The notes beneath the pieces were generated by a model that was not told where the DNA came from, made no database searches, and worked only from the letters and a program-made list of their open reading frames with translations. A stretch of 51,339 nucleotides of DNA, taken from K189A clade bacterium. Its GTDB lineage: Bacteria; Pseudomonadota; Gammaproteobacteria; Pseudomonadales; Azotimanducaceae. Both the position numbers and the translations under genes were made by a program. Location: the NCBI GenBank assembly GCA_902565895.1, contig CACFGV010000013.1:1-51339 (forward strand). Reading direction: 5' to 3'. Each line of letters starts with the position of its first letter. Positions within the stretch are counted from its first letter, which is position 1. Shown here piece by piece: positions 25,253 to 34,600 of this stretch.

Positions 25253-26596
25253 TTATTCAACCAGTGCTTGATAAGTCAGCACTTTGAAGTCACCCGCCAA
25301 ACGTGTGCGATGCGGAATGCTCTGCACCATGAATAAGCCGATGAGCTGCTCCTGGGGGTCAATCCAAAAGCGCGTGCCGGCAGCGCCTCCCCAGTTGTAT
25401 TCACCTGCGGAGCTGACCTCGCCGACATCACCCGGATTCAAAACCAAACCAAACCCAAGGCCAAAGCCCGACCCACTGCGACCAAAGCCCATCGGCAGGT
25501 CGCCCAAGTGATTAGTCGTCATCAGCTCGATGGTTTTTGGCGACAATATGCGCACACCGTCCAATTCGCCGCCGTTGAGCAGCATTTGGCAAAAGCGCAG
25601 GTAGTCCCGTGCGGTAGACACCAACCCGCCACCGCCACTTTCGAACTTGCCACCGTATATGTAACGAGCGCTGACAAATGCATCAGCAACTTCAAGCCCG
25701 TTACCCGTAGCAGGTGAAAAGAAGTTATTAGCCTGTACGCCTTCTGGCTTATAGAGCTGTGCCAGGCGGTCTTTGTTGCTGTCGTTTACCTGGAAATCTG
25801 TATCTGGCATATCCAACGGTTCGAATATGCGCTGCTTTAAAAACTCGCCAAAGCTCATTCCTGACAACACCTCTACCAGGCGACCCTGGACATCTACGGA
25901 CACGCTGTAGTGCCATTGCGCACCGGGATCATATTGCAACGGCAGTTGACCCAATGCCTTGGTGAATTCAGCCAATGTCGTATCACCCAAAAGCCCTGCT
26001 TTTCGATACAGCTGATCGACTTCTGTGTTGCCGAATACACCGTAGGTCATGCCCGCGGTATGGAGCAGCAAGTCACGAATGGTGGGTTGGCGTGTGGGCT
26101 TGCGCCACTGGCCTACTAGGCTTTCGTCGCCAGCACCTACCGTACGACTGGTGGTGCCATCGGAGACAATACTGGTGCCCGCAGTTGAGGTCGCAACCTG
26201 CAAATTCGCAAACTCTGGCATGTACATAGCGATGGGATCGTTAAGACGGAACTTGCCTTCTTCGTACAGCATCATTAACGCAACGCCAGTAATCGGCTTA
26301 CTCATCGAGTAAATACGATAAATCGCGTCGTCTTCCATGACCCGGCCCGTTTCGCGATCAGCCATACCATAGCTTTGCTGGTAGATGATCTTGCCGTTGC
26401 GCGCGATAACACCCATGCCACCGACCATGGTGCCGTCCTCAACCTTGGCATTCATAAACTCGGTAATTCTTTCCAACCGCTCTGATGAATATCCTTGTCG
26501 CTCGGGTTTGGATGTACCAATTTCTTTTGCAGCCACCGATGCTGCAAGCCCTGCGGCCAACACTAATGTGAGGCACTTGTGTAAACGCAATTTCAT
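25253..26596 (-). CDS. Exported serine hydrolase (beta-lactamase/esterase family)
   Basis: A 447-residue penicillin-binding-protein-fold hydrolase with a signal peptide (residues 1-23). The nucleophile motif SxxK is S97-M-S-K100 in IYSMSKPITG; the second motif is the Tyr of HYSVSVDVQG (near 235), a form common in EstB-like esterases; a C-terminal GAAGTRFW segment corresponds to the third motif region. It is more likely an esterase or transesterase than an antibiotic-resistance enzyme. GAGGGGAAGGT precedes the ATG. A strong intrinsic terminator follows at 25213-25236. Confidence 0.9.
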   Translation of the reverse strand: MKLRLHKCLTLVLAAGLAASVAAKEIGTSKPERQGYSSERLERITEFMNAKVEDGTMVGGMGVIARNGKIIYQQSYGMADRETGRVMEDDAIYRIYSMSKPITGVALMMLYEEGKFRLNDPIAMYMPEFANLQVATSTAGTSIVSDGTTSRTVGAGDESLVGQWRKPTRQPTIRDLLLHTAGMTYGVFGNTEVDQLYRKAGLLGDTTLAEFTKALGQLPLQYDPGAQWHYSVSVDVQGRLVEVLSGMSFGEFLKQRIFEPLDMPDTDFQVNDSNKDRLAQLYKPEGVQANNFFSPATGNGLEVADAFVSARYIYGGKFESGGGGLVSTARDYLRFCQMLLNGGELDGVRILSPKTIELMTTNHLGDLPMGFGRSGSGFGLGFGLVLNPGDVGEVSSAGEYNWGGAAGTRFWIDPQEQLIGLFMVQSIPHRTRLAGDFKVLTYQALVE

Positions 26597-26631
26597 ACCT
26601 TCCCCTCTATTGTTTGCGTAGTCTGTTTACC

Positions 26632-29493
26632 CTAGTTTCCAAACCGATAGCGCAGCTTGGCCACAAACGTATCGATGACAGGCTCGTTAAAGCTGTCGGA
26701 CAATAGGTCGTTTAACTCGATTTCGTCCGCCGTGGATTCTAGAGCATTGCTCAGCGAATTACCGCGATTGTAGACCAAGAAGAAGTCAGTCAGCGGCGCG
26801 ATCTCCCAGCGGTATCTGAGCTGGGTGGTCAACAACCCAACATTAAAGTCGTAACTGTCTTCCAGGCGTTGCGCAGGTTGCAGCTTGCCGTCGCCAATGG
26901 GTACGGCATAGAAACCGGTTTCAGTCGCACGTACGCCAGCCCACTGCAAATTCCAGCGTAGCTGGTGCCCGGGTGCAATGAACCAATTAATGTCAAAGCT
27001 GGGTTGCCATTCATTCGCTTCAAAGCGTCCAAAATTGCGACCCCCTTGGTGCACTAACCAACCGTTACGGTTTCGATACTTAAGATCTAAATCTATGCTC
27101 ACGGCGTCGAATGGCCGTATGGTGACACCGGCCCCTAAACTTTGACTCCAATCGCCGATGTGTTCGCTGATTGCTGCCGCAGAGAATGAGTAGCTGAACA
27201 TCTGATTTGCGTCAGTAGACAACGTCAATTCCCACCAACCGCCAGCATCTACCCGATAGGCGCCATTGCCACGGCTGTCAAGATCCTCGTACCGTTGTGG
27301 CAGATAACCCACACCCGCGCGCAGCGTATTGCGACCCGGCAAAACAAGGGACGAGCGCCATAAAATCGCACTGTCATTAATTTGTCCTCGGTCAATGTTG
27401 TATTGCTGCACCACACTGAGTGTCGTGCGGTAGTTGGTAATAAAATCGCTCAGGCGCTGCTGGTTGTATAACAACACGTAACGCAAACGCCCATAGTTAT
27501 TACGCCGCAAAAAGCCAAGATCATTAAAGTTGACGTCTTCATCCATATAGTCGACTTCAACCTTGTGCCTTAGGTTGCTGGCGCTGGCATACAGCACGTC
27601 AATCATGCCGCCATAACCCAGCACGCTGTCGCGGTCGCTGTTTATCAGTTGCAGGTCCGCTTTGAAATTACCCGAACCGGAGCCGTAGTGAGCATCAACA
27701 CTATGAACCATTGCGTCATACTGGGCGCCGCCCACAAATGTGCCCATATAACCTAGGGCTTTTCGCGATGCGCCAACGTCTTCGTACACCAAACGGGCGA
27801 CCGCAAAATCGCGTCCAGCGCCTTCTATGTCGACTGCTAAGTCATTAGCGTCGCGGCCTCGCCAACGGATGTCGTCTTCCATCGCGGCCAGAAGACCATA
27901 GCGTAGATCACCGACACCGCCAGTAACCTTTACCGCACCCAATAAATCGGTAGGCGTATCACGCTGTCCAGGTTCGGGGGTCACGCCATCGGGCAATGTC
28001 AGTTGATTGGCAGTACCACCGATACGCCGAGTATTGAGCAGCGAAACCGGTACGGGCACAAAATCCTTCAAATAGATTTGGCGCGACGTCGTCGCGTAGT
28101 CCTCGTTCACGGCCATACGATAGATACTGCTGAAGTCATCTCTGGGCATGATGCTGAAGACTTCATTACCCTCGAGAAAAAACAGCCGCTTTTCTGGAAA
28201 AAAAGTTTCACTGGCCGTCAAATTCAGAACCACGTCATCCGCCTCTACCGCCCCAAAGTCAGGGTTAGCGGTAGCGGCCAGCTCGAGTTTGGGCGAGGGT
28301 TTCCAAGAGAAGTCGACACCGACTTTTACATCGGTTTCTTCATTTGCTTGGTCATAGGTGGTGGCGGCAAAAGGGATGACGCCAATCTGGGCTCGAGGCT
28401 GCACACCAAGAACTTCTAGCTCGTTCAACGCCGATACAAACCGCGCGGAGGATTGTGGGTATCCAGGCCAGCCATAACTTTGGTCTGTTGCGGAGATGTT
28501 GCGCTTAGCAGCAAAACCTATTGTGCGAGGTCCATCAACCTCGGGCATGTTCATCATCGACCAGGGCAAGAAAAACTCTACGCTCCAACCGTTGTCAGTT
28601 TCGGCCGACTTGCCGAGCCATGGGCCATCCCAATCTCGCTGGAAGCGCCGTTCAGGTAGTACCTTACCGTCTGACAAGCTGTCCCCTAGCGCAATGAAGA
28701 ACCAATAAGCCACTAAGGCTTCGCCGGAGGCGTCGATTGTTACTCCAAAGGTGTCGCGATTGATAAAGTCGTCGCGACGCGAGTATCTCTTAACCAGAGA
28801 ATCCGGCGGTTGCTCCATATCCGAACTGACATACAAACCTTTCTCGGTAGCGAATATACGTATTTGTGTTGCGTACTCTGCAGGCGTCACTAATGCTGGA
28901 ATCGATACCAGCATGTTGTCGTAGTAAGGCAAGGTCTGCCATAGCGATTCGTCAATCTTACCGTCAACGACGATGTCGACATCGGCTTCAGCAAAGGTCT
29001 GAATGCTTAGCCGATGCAGATCAACGCCAGCTTCTTTGCCCACGACGGCTTGCGCCCCAGCACCTGGCCTGGGACGTCTCGGTTGCACCGGTGTTTCCAC
29101 CACCACTGGTTTTTCAACCTGTTCCTCAACCGCAGCCGCAGGAGTTGCCGCTTGCACGGGTTGGCTTGCCGCCACGCCAACAGGGGCCTTAGTCGACACA
29201 CCCGTCTGCGCTAGATACCAAGCGTCTGCAAAGCCCAGATTGCGTACTTGCGACAACAAAGACCGAGTCTGTGCGGCTATCGTTGGCACAACTACGACCC
29301 GAGCATTAGCCCCTTGGGATACGATATGTATTTCTATCTCGCTGCTTATTGCGCCCAAGGCACGCCGAGCGTTTTCCGCCGCTGCTTGCGCATTCGCACG
29401 ATCGGTATAGCTGCCAACCACCACACCGGGTGTGGCACTGACCGACGGCGCTATCAAGAAACTTAATACTATGGTTAGAACGAACTGCTTCAT
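26632..29493 (-). CDS. SPOR-domain, CBM9-like and DUF5916 outer-membrane protein
   Basis: A 953-residue exported protein. After a signal peptide (1-20) residues 23-97 look like a SPOR domain (VVVGSYTDRANAQAAAENARRA ... NLGFADAWYLAQ). A Pro/Ala/Val-rich linker (about 100-150) leads to a CBM9-like beta-sandwich (about 165-330; VDGKIDESLWQ, FGVTIDASGEALVAYWF), then a long DUF5916 region predicted to form a beta-barrel and ending in FVAKLRYRFGN with the terminal aromatic typical of outer-membrane proteins. ATG at 29493 directly starts the signal peptide; GTG at 29547 has a better ribosome site (GGAAGAAG) and would add 18 residues. SPOR domains bind denuded septal peptidoglycan. Confidence 0.82.
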   Translation of the reverse strand: MKQFVLTIVLSFLIAPSVSATPGVVVGSYTDRANAQAAAENARRALGAISSEIEIHIVSQGANARVVVVPTIAAQTRSLLSQVRNLGFADAWYLAQTGVSTKAPVGVAASQPVQAATPAAAVEEQVEKPVVVETPVQPRRPRPGAGAQAVVGKEAGVDLHRLSIQTFAEADVDIVVDGKIDESLWQTLPYYDNMLVSIPALVTPAEYATQIRIFATEKGLYVSSDMEQPPDSLVKRYSRRDDFINRDTFGVTIDASGEALVAYWFFIALGDSLSDGKVLPERRFQRDWDGPWLGKSAETDNGWSVEFFLPWSMMNMPEVDGPRTIGFAAKRNISATDQSYGWPGYPQSSARFVSALNELEVLGVQPRAQIGVIPFAATTYDQANEETDVKVGVDFSWKPSPKLELAATANPDFGAVEADDVVLNLTASETFFPEKRLFFLEGNEVFSIMPRDDFSSIYRMAVNEDYATTSRQIYLKDFVPVPVSLLNTRRIGGTANQLTLPDGVTPEPGQRDTPTDLLGAVKVTGGVGDLRYGLLAAMEDDIRWRGRDANDLAVDIEGAGRDFAVARLVYEDVGASRKALGYMGTFVGGAQYDAMVHSVDAHYGSGSGNFKADLQLINSDRDSVLGYGGMIDVLYASASNLRHKVEVDYMDEDVNFNDLGFLRRNNYGRLRYVLLYNQQRLSDFITNYRTTLSVVQQYNIDRGQINDSAILWRSSLVLPGRNTLRAGVGYLPQRYEDLDSRGNGAYRVDAGGWWELTLSTDANQMFSYSFSAAAISEHIGDWSQSLGAGVTIRPFDAVSIDLDLKYRNRNGWLVHQGGRNFGRFEANEWQPSFDINWFIAPGHQLRWNLQWAGVRATETGFYAVPIGDGKLQPAQRLEDSYDFNVGLLTTQLRYRWEIAPLTDFFLVYNRGNSLSNALESTADEIELNDLLSDSFNEPVIDTFVAKLRYRFGN

Positions 29494-29644
29494 TTGCTCG
29501 GTTCTGGGCACAATGCTCTGCAATCTTGCTAAACGACTTTGACTCACCGTACTTCTTCCCCAGCAAAACGCGCCATTCTGCGGTACTTCTATTTGGATGG
29601 AAAGGTGCCTAACATCGATGCCTCAAAAGTGAGGGGCAATCATC

Positions 29645-30478
29645 ATGACCATATCCGCATCGACAACAGAACAGTTACTAGTCGAACAACACGACCACGT
29701 GTTGCTCATTACGCTCAATCGACCCGAGCGGTTGAATGCAATCAGTCGCGCCATGTTGAATGAACTATCTGCCAAGGTTGTGGAAGCCGACAAGGACCCA
29801 GACATCCGCTGCATCGTTTTGACCGGCAACGGTAAAGGGTTTTGCTCTGGCTTAGATCTCGTCGATACTAATGAGCGACGTCAACAAGACAACTCAACCG
29901 ATGCCGCCAAAGCTGGCGACAATCGCCCAAGCCGACGTTTGTTTGATCTCAGAGACGCCCCAATCAATGTGATGTGGCATTGCGACACACCGATTATCTG
30001 TGCCATCAACGGTGCGGCCGCGGGCTATGGTATGGACATGACCCTGTTGTGCGACATTCGCATCATGTCGGAAAATGCCAAGCTCGCCGCAGTCACTGCA
30101 AAGCGCAACGTGGTCCCAGAGAGTGGCGGCACCTGGCTGTTGCCTCGCCTCGTGGGCTGGGCCAAGGCCGCGGAGTTGTACTATCGCGCACGCACGGTAG
30201 ACGCTGCTGAAAGCCTGTCGCTGGGCTTGGTTAACGAGGTCGTGGCCGCAGAGGCGTTGCTGCCCACGGCCATGAGTTGGGCCCACGAAATCGCCGATAA
30301 CGCCCCTATGGCGGTACAAACCACCAAACGCATGATGCGCATGGGCTTAGAGGAATCTTACGACACCGCTGTGGACCATCTCATGGTGCATTTGAACGGT
30401 CTATTCCAAAGTGAAGACTTCGCAGAGGGCCTCAGCGCATTCCTAGAAAAGCGCAAACCCAACTTCACCGGCCGGTAA
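29645..30478 (+). CDS. Enoyl-CoA hydratase/isomerase family protein (crotonase 2)
   Basis: A 277-residue crotonase, clearly paralogous to the one at 30-818: both share AAGYGMD, CDIRIM, NAKLAA, VVPESGGTW, KRMMRMG and FQS-DFAEG. Oxyanion-hole segments are FCSGLDL (66-72) and AAAGYGMD (124-131). The classical second catalytic Glu is absent and Glu159 in VVPESGG is the probable acid/base. It has a longer, Ser/Asp-rich loop (about 75-97) than copy 1. GAGGGG precedes the ATG by 8 bases. Divergent from the DUF5916 gene and convergent with crotonase 3 (5 bp gap). Confidence 0.9.
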   Translation: MTISASTTEQLLVEQHDHVLLITLNRPERLNAISRAMLNELSAKVVEADKDPDIRCIVLTGNGKGFCSGLDLVDTNERRQQDNSTDAAKAGDNRPSRRLFDLRDAPINVMWHCDTPIICAINGAAAGYGMDMTLLCDIRIMSENAKLAAVTAKRNVVPESGGTWLLPRLVGWAKAAELYYRARTVDAAESLSLGLVNEVVAAEALLPTAMSWAHEIADNAPMAVQTTKRMMRMGLEESYDTAVDHLMVHLNGLFQSEDFAEGLSAFLEKRKPNFTGR

Positions 30479-30483
30479 ACCCG

Positions 30484-31320
30484 TTAGGGTAATTTCGCCT
30501 CGCGTTTTATGACCTCGGCCCCTGCAGGGTCTACCGCGCGACCGTGTACGATCTCATTGTTCGCATGACCTAACTGCTGCAACGACATGGCCGCCTGTAG
30601 GGCCGTATAGAAACCTTGAGCGTCTAAGGCCTGGTTAACGCTCTGTTTCGCCAGACGCAATCCCATGCTCGGGCGCTGTGCGATGCGTGCAGCTAAGTCA
30701 CTGGTGAATGTGGTTAGATCAGCGCGCGCCACCACATGATTCACCATACCGCAAGACAACGCTTCCTGTGCCGTCATGCGACCCCCGGTAAACAATAGCT
30801 CCTTTGCTTTACGCGCTCCAAACTCCCAGGGGTGAGCGAAGTACTCGACACCGTTCACGCCAAAGGCCACAACAGGATCAGAAAAGGTCGTGTCTTCGGC
30901 AGCGACAATCAAATCGCAAACCCACACCAACATCAGCCCGCCGGCTATAACCTTGCCCTGAACCTCGGCGATCGTTGGTTTGGGCAAATTACGCCAGCGC
31001 CAGCACAGCCCCAAATAAATTTCCTCTTCTAACGCCTGGCGTCCTTCCGCCCCTGGTTTGTCATAACCCCCCCAATTACTGACCTGAGAAAATTCAGTGA
31101 CGTCAGTACGATCCGCTAAGTCGTGCCCTGAAGAAAAGTGTGGGCCATTGGCAGCGAGCACTATGACTTTTACCTCATCATCACGAGAGGCGAGATCAAA
31201 AGCGTCATTGAGCTCATACAACATGACTTTATCCTGGGCGTTGCGCACCTCGACACGATTTAAGGCGATCCGCGCCACACCCTCGCTTACCTCGTACGTG
31301 ATTCTAGAAAACTCCGACAT
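30484..31320 (-). CDS. Enoyl-CoA hydratase/isomerase family protein (crotonase 3)
   Basis: A 278-residue crotonase. Oxyanion-hole segments are HFSSGHDL (about 61-68) and GKVIAGGLMLVWVCD. At the catalytic positions the usual Glu residues are not evident (the first is replaced in GGLMLVW; the second lies in SDPVVAFGVNG), so the reaction is probably not simple hydration. It differs clearly from crotonases 1 and 2. AAGGAGAGG lies about 8 bases before the ATG. Confidence 0.9.
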   Translation of the reverse strand: MSEFSRITYEVSEGVARIALNRVEVRNAQDKVMLYELNDAFDLASRDDEVKVIVLAANGPHFSSGHDLADRTDVTEFSQVSNWGGYDKPGAEGRQALEEEIYLGLCWRWRNLPKPTIAEVQGKVIAGGLMLVWVCDLIVAAEDTTFSDPVVAFGVNGVEYFAHPWEFGARKAKELLFTGGRMTAQEALSCGMVNHVVARADLTTFTSDLAARIAQRPSMGLRLAKQSVNQALDAQGFYTALQAAMSLQQLGHANNEIVHGRAVDPAGAEVIKREAKLP

Positions 31321-31613
31321 AACCTACCTCTCCTTCCGCACTTTCCTTATGACCTTTTAATCAAGCCGGCATTCTTGATCTTGCGTCTGTCATCCGAACA
31401 TCAGCAGAGCACCATAATCGATGAATCGAAAAGCATCTATGTCTGGCTGGCCCCACCTGGAACTGTTCATCCCAAGTGCGCGATGCCGCCTGGGCGTTTT
31501 TGGGTCTGCGCTGCTATGAATGGCCGCTCAAGCTATTGAATCCCTCGTGCAATTTACCCGCGAGTTTTACTGCAGTTATCCTTACACTGGGTTCAGCATA
31601 GGCAGGAGGGGTT

Positions 31614-32630
31614 ATGCCGGTTTTATCAGTACTCGATCTATCACCCATAGTCGCAGGCGCAGACGCAGCTCAAGCACTGCACAACAGCTTGGGGTTGGCT
31701 CAACACACCGAAGCCTTGGGCTACCATCGTTACTGGGTGGCCGAGCATCACAACATGGCAGGTATCGCCAGCGCTGCAACAGCGGTGGTAATCGGCCATA
31801 TCGCGGCCGGCACCTCCAGCATTCGGGTTGGCTCTGGCGGCATCATGCTGCCTAACCACGCGCCGCTGATGGTCGCTGAGCAATTTGGCACGCTGGCGGC
31901 TTTATTTCCTGATCGCATCGACCTCGGTTTAGGCCGAGCACCAGGCACCGACGGCGTAACGGCCCACGCCCTGCGCCGAACCCTGCACAGTGATCCAAAT
32001 CAATTCCCCAACGACGTACTGGAACTGAAAGGTTATCTCGGCAAAGTTAGGGAAAATCAAAAGGTCATGGCAGTGCCGGGCCAAGGATCGAACGTGCCGC
32101 TGTATATTCTAGGTTCAAGCTTATTCGGCGCCCAATTGGCGGCAATTTTAGGCCTGCCTTTTGCCTTCGCTTCGCACTTTGCTCCGGCAGCAATGATGCG
32201 GGCCATCGCCCTCTATCGAGAGGAATTCACGCCATCAGAGCAACTCAGCCATCCCTATGTAATGCTTGGTTACAACATCTGTGCCGCTGACACCGAGGCA
32301 GAAGCCTGGCATTTACGCACGTCCGGTTTGCGTGCGTTGTTGAATTTGCGTATGGGTAAACCGGGGCCATTACCCGCACCCATAGACAACTTCGAAGCCA
32401 CTTTGAGCGCCGAAGAGCAAGCAATTCTGGCCCAATCCGATGCGGCTGCCGCTGTCGGCAACGCTGCACAGATTCGGCAGCAAGTTAGCGCTTTCGTCGC
32501 AAAAACTCAGGCCGACGAACTAATTATTACGGCACAAATTTTCGATCATGAGGCGCGCTGCAGAAGCTACAGTATCGCCTATGAGGCGTGCAGCAATCTC
32601 AATCCCGACACTGTTGCGCTTGCCCAGTAA
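31614..32630 (+). CDS. LLM-class flavin-dependent oxidoreductase (luciferase-like, YhbW type)
   Basis: A 338-residue bacterial-luciferase-like TIM-barrel protein of the group that includes E. coli YhbW. VLDLSPI at the N-terminus, [22 protein letters not shown] (about 40-60), [16 protein letters not shown] and [11 protein letters not shown] are the group's conserved segments. It is probably an FMN-dependent monooxygenase; it is not of the Rv3520c type found at 18177 and 41247. GCAGGAGGGGTT gives a strong ribosome site for the ATG. It stands alone on the plus strand after a 293-bp gap in which I see no gene. Confidence 0.9.
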   Translation: MPVLSVLDLSPIVAGADAAQALHNSLGLAQHTEALGYHRYWVAEHHNMAGIASAATAVVIGHIAAGTSSIRVGSGGIMLPNHAPLMVAEQFGTLAALFPDRIDLGLGRAPGTDGVTAHALRRTLHSDPNQFPNDVLELKGYLGKVRENQKVMAVPGQGSNVPLYILGSSLFGAQLAAILGLPFAFASHFAPAAMMRAIALYREEFTPSEQLSHPYVMLGYNICAADTEAEAWHLRTSGLRALLNLRMGKPGPLPAPIDNFEATLSAEEQAILAQSDAAAAVGNAAQIRQQVSAFVAKTQADELIITAQIFDHEARCRSYSIAYEACSNLNPDTVALAQ

Positions 32631-32700
32631 GCCAATCTGCACCGCTTGTTATATCTTCGAGGCTTGCTAACCTGCCAATAGCGCCGCCGAGGGCTGGCAA

Positions 32701-33837
32701 TTAGAGCGTCGGGTTAATCAAAAATTTCTTGCCCGTAGCTTGTAACGCATAGGCTTGCAACGTCTCAACCTGCAGCGCCTGGACGAGGGAAATTTCCTCG
32801 GTATAACCGCTGGCAAAGGTCGTCTTTATCTCGTCTGCAACACGTTGACGCAGTTCCTCTGCTCGCGCCGGTCCTACCTTCTGCAGGAACGGTGTTAACA
32901 GCCATCCGCCAACGCTCCACTGCATACCGTAACTGCGGGTAAGTGTGGTGGGTCGCCTTTCCAGACCCCCGTAGATGTAGACCTGTTTGTCTTGGGTAGA
33001 GCCGTAGCGGCTGTATTCTGTAGCGGTCTGATTTGCAGCGGCCTCCATAGCGATCAAAATTTGGTTGGCCAGTTCACCGCCCCCGGTTGCATCAAACGCT
33101 AAGTAGGCGCCAGTTTCTGCGATGGCAGCGGTGAGGTCCGCAATGAATGTGTCCTGACTGGAGTCACAAACATAGGTAGCACCAACACTGCGCAATAACT
33201 CGGCTTGCTCTGGCTTGCGCACGATGTTCACCAACGCAACGCCATCATTAAGGCAAATTTTTTGCAGCATCTGGCCCAAGTTTGACGCCGCCGCGGTATG
33301 AATCAGCGCTTTAAACCCTTCGCGGTTCATAGTCTCGACCATGCCTAAGGCCGTTAATGGATTGACAAAACAGGACGCACTCTCCCGCGGTGTCACCCCA
33401 TCATGCATAACCAGACATTGGCTGACATGCAAGGTACGGTACTCGCCGTACATAGCGCCGCCTAATACCCCTACGGTCTTTCCTACTAGCGCTTGAGCCG
33501 CATCGCTGTCGCCAGCGGCCACCACGACCCCACCGCCCTCGTTACCCACGGGCATAGACTCATCCCAGCGCGCTTTCAAAGCGGGGAGGATCTTTTCTGG
33601 CACCTGGGCACTGATGGCCGGATTGTTGTCACTGCCCACCTGCCTGGCTGTTGATACATCCGCCATTCCCAACAGTAAGCCGAGGTCTGATGGATTAATG
33701 GGCGACGCCTCGATACGCACAATCACTTGTTCGGGTTTAGGGGGTGCGATGTCCACATCCACTAAGCTCAGTTTGAGTTCCCCTGCCGAGGTCACTTCGG
33801 TACGCAGCTGACGGCCTGAACTAGGTAAGTTGCTCAT
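32701..33837 (-). CDS. Medium-chain dehydrogenase/reductase (quinone/enoyl reductase-like)
   Basis: A 378-residue MDR-superfamily oxidoreductase. The N-terminal GroES-like part has GNEGGGVVVAAG and the Rossmann part has ALIHTAAASNLGQMLQKIC as the nucleotide-binding region. Catalytic and structural zinc ligands are not apparent, so it fits zinc-independent quinone or enoyl-thioester reductases better than alcohol dehydrogenases. NADPH preference is likely but not proven. CTAGGGGAACAA precedes the ATG. The gene diverges from the FBP-domain gene across 125 bp. Confidence 0.87.
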   Translation of the reverse strand: MSNLPSSGRQLRTEVTSAGELKLSLVDVDIAPPKPEQVIVRIEASPINPSDLGLLLGMADVSTARQVGSDNNPAISAQVPEKILPALKARWDESMPVGNEGGGVVVAAGDSDAAQALVGKTVGVLGGAMYGEYRTLHVSQCLVMHDGVTPRESASCFVNPLTALGMVETMNREGFKALIHTAAASNLGQMLQKICLNDGVALVNIVRKPEQAELLRSVGATYVCDSSQDTFIADLTAAIAETGAYLAFDATGGGELANQILIAMEAAANQTATEYSRYGSTQDKQVYIYGGLERRPTTLTRSYGMQWSVGGWLLTPFLQKVGPARAEELRQRVADEIKTTFASGYTEEISLVQALQVETLQAYALQATGKKFLINPTL

Positions 33838-33962
33838 TTGTTCCCCTAACTAAGAATTGCTTTGGTTGCGAAGCATACAGCAACCCGTACGGCAACACCG
33901 GGTTACTCTGCGTTAGCCCGAGACGTTACTTCGCCGCTATACTCTCGCCTTGATCCCTGAGG

Positions 33963-34451
33963 ATGACACCATACTTGCAGGCTTTAAACCGCGCAGACAT
34001 AACACAGCTATTTCCTGATTGCTCAGCAACAGAACTGGCCCTGCCTGATCTGACCCACGTTGACTGGGCTGTTTTAGACTACTTCGGTTGGCTGCATCCG
34101 TCAGGGCATTTGGGCTATGTAGTGGTGGCATCAGAGCAGGGTTTACAGGGCATGCAGCTGCGGCGCAGTCTGAATCACTCCGCTCGACCGCGCACCCGCA
34201 TGTGCTCTTGGTGTCATCACGTTTACCGCAGTCGTGGCACCGCTCTGTTCAGCGCATCGGTAGTGGGCAGCGACGGGCGACGTTTCATTGGCAACCATAT
34301 CTGCCGCAATTTAGATTGCAGTCTGCGCATTCGTAACTTGGCATCGGACCCACCGACTTACCTACCCGAGACAATACATATTGAGCATAAAATTAAGCGT
34401 CTGAAAAATTCGCTCCTTGCTTTTATGGCCAGAGCCAATGTGTCCGCATAA
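33963..34451 (+). CDS. FBP-domain (FusB-like treble-clef zinc finger) protein
   Basis: A 162-residue protein whose second half carries a four-cysteine treble-clef zinc finger: C81-x2-C84 in MCSWCHHVYRSRG and C114-x4-C119 in HICRNLDCSLRIR. This matches the FBP family, the C-terminal domain of FusB-type elongation-factor-G-binding proteins that release EF-G from the ribosome. The N-terminal half is shorter than the FusB helical bundle. A role in EF-G binding or ribosome recovery is inferred from the family. A TATACT at 33938-33943 is a possible -10 element, without a convincing -35. Confidence 0.82.
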   Translation: MTPYLQALNRADITQLFPDCSATELALPDLTHVDWAVLDYFGWLHPSGHLGYVVVASEQGLQGMQLRRSLNHSARPRTRMCSWCHHVYRSRGTALFSASVVGSDGRRFIGNHICRNLDCSLRIRNLASDPPTYLPETIHIEHKIKRLKNSLLAFMARANVSA

Positions 34452-34512
34452 ACTAGACACGCATTCGACGTCGGAGCAAATCCTAGCCACTGGTTCGCTT
34501 ATGATCCTGACA

Positions 34513-34528
34513 TCGCTGATATCAGCGA
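34513..34528. promoter_or_regulatory. Perfect 16-bp palindrome upstream of acyl-CoA dehydrogenase 2
   Basis: TCGCTGATATCAGCGA is a perfect 16-bp palindrome with no spacer, centred 80 bp before the start of the acyl-CoA dehydrogenase in the 149-bp gap after the FBP gene. Length and symmetry fit a dimeric regulator such as a TetR or GntR protein. A TTGAAA lies downstream of it. I did not find the same sequence elsewhere in the window's gaps. Confidence 0.55.
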
Positions 34529-34600
34529 AGACAAACCGCATAATCCGACGAGTTTGAAAACCCAACATATCTACTAAACGTTTATTGATGAGGTCGAGAG

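Noticed and set aside
25253-26596. Antibiotic beta-lactamase
   Set aside because: SxxK and YSV motifs fit esterase-type family members; no resistance context or class C YxN motif.
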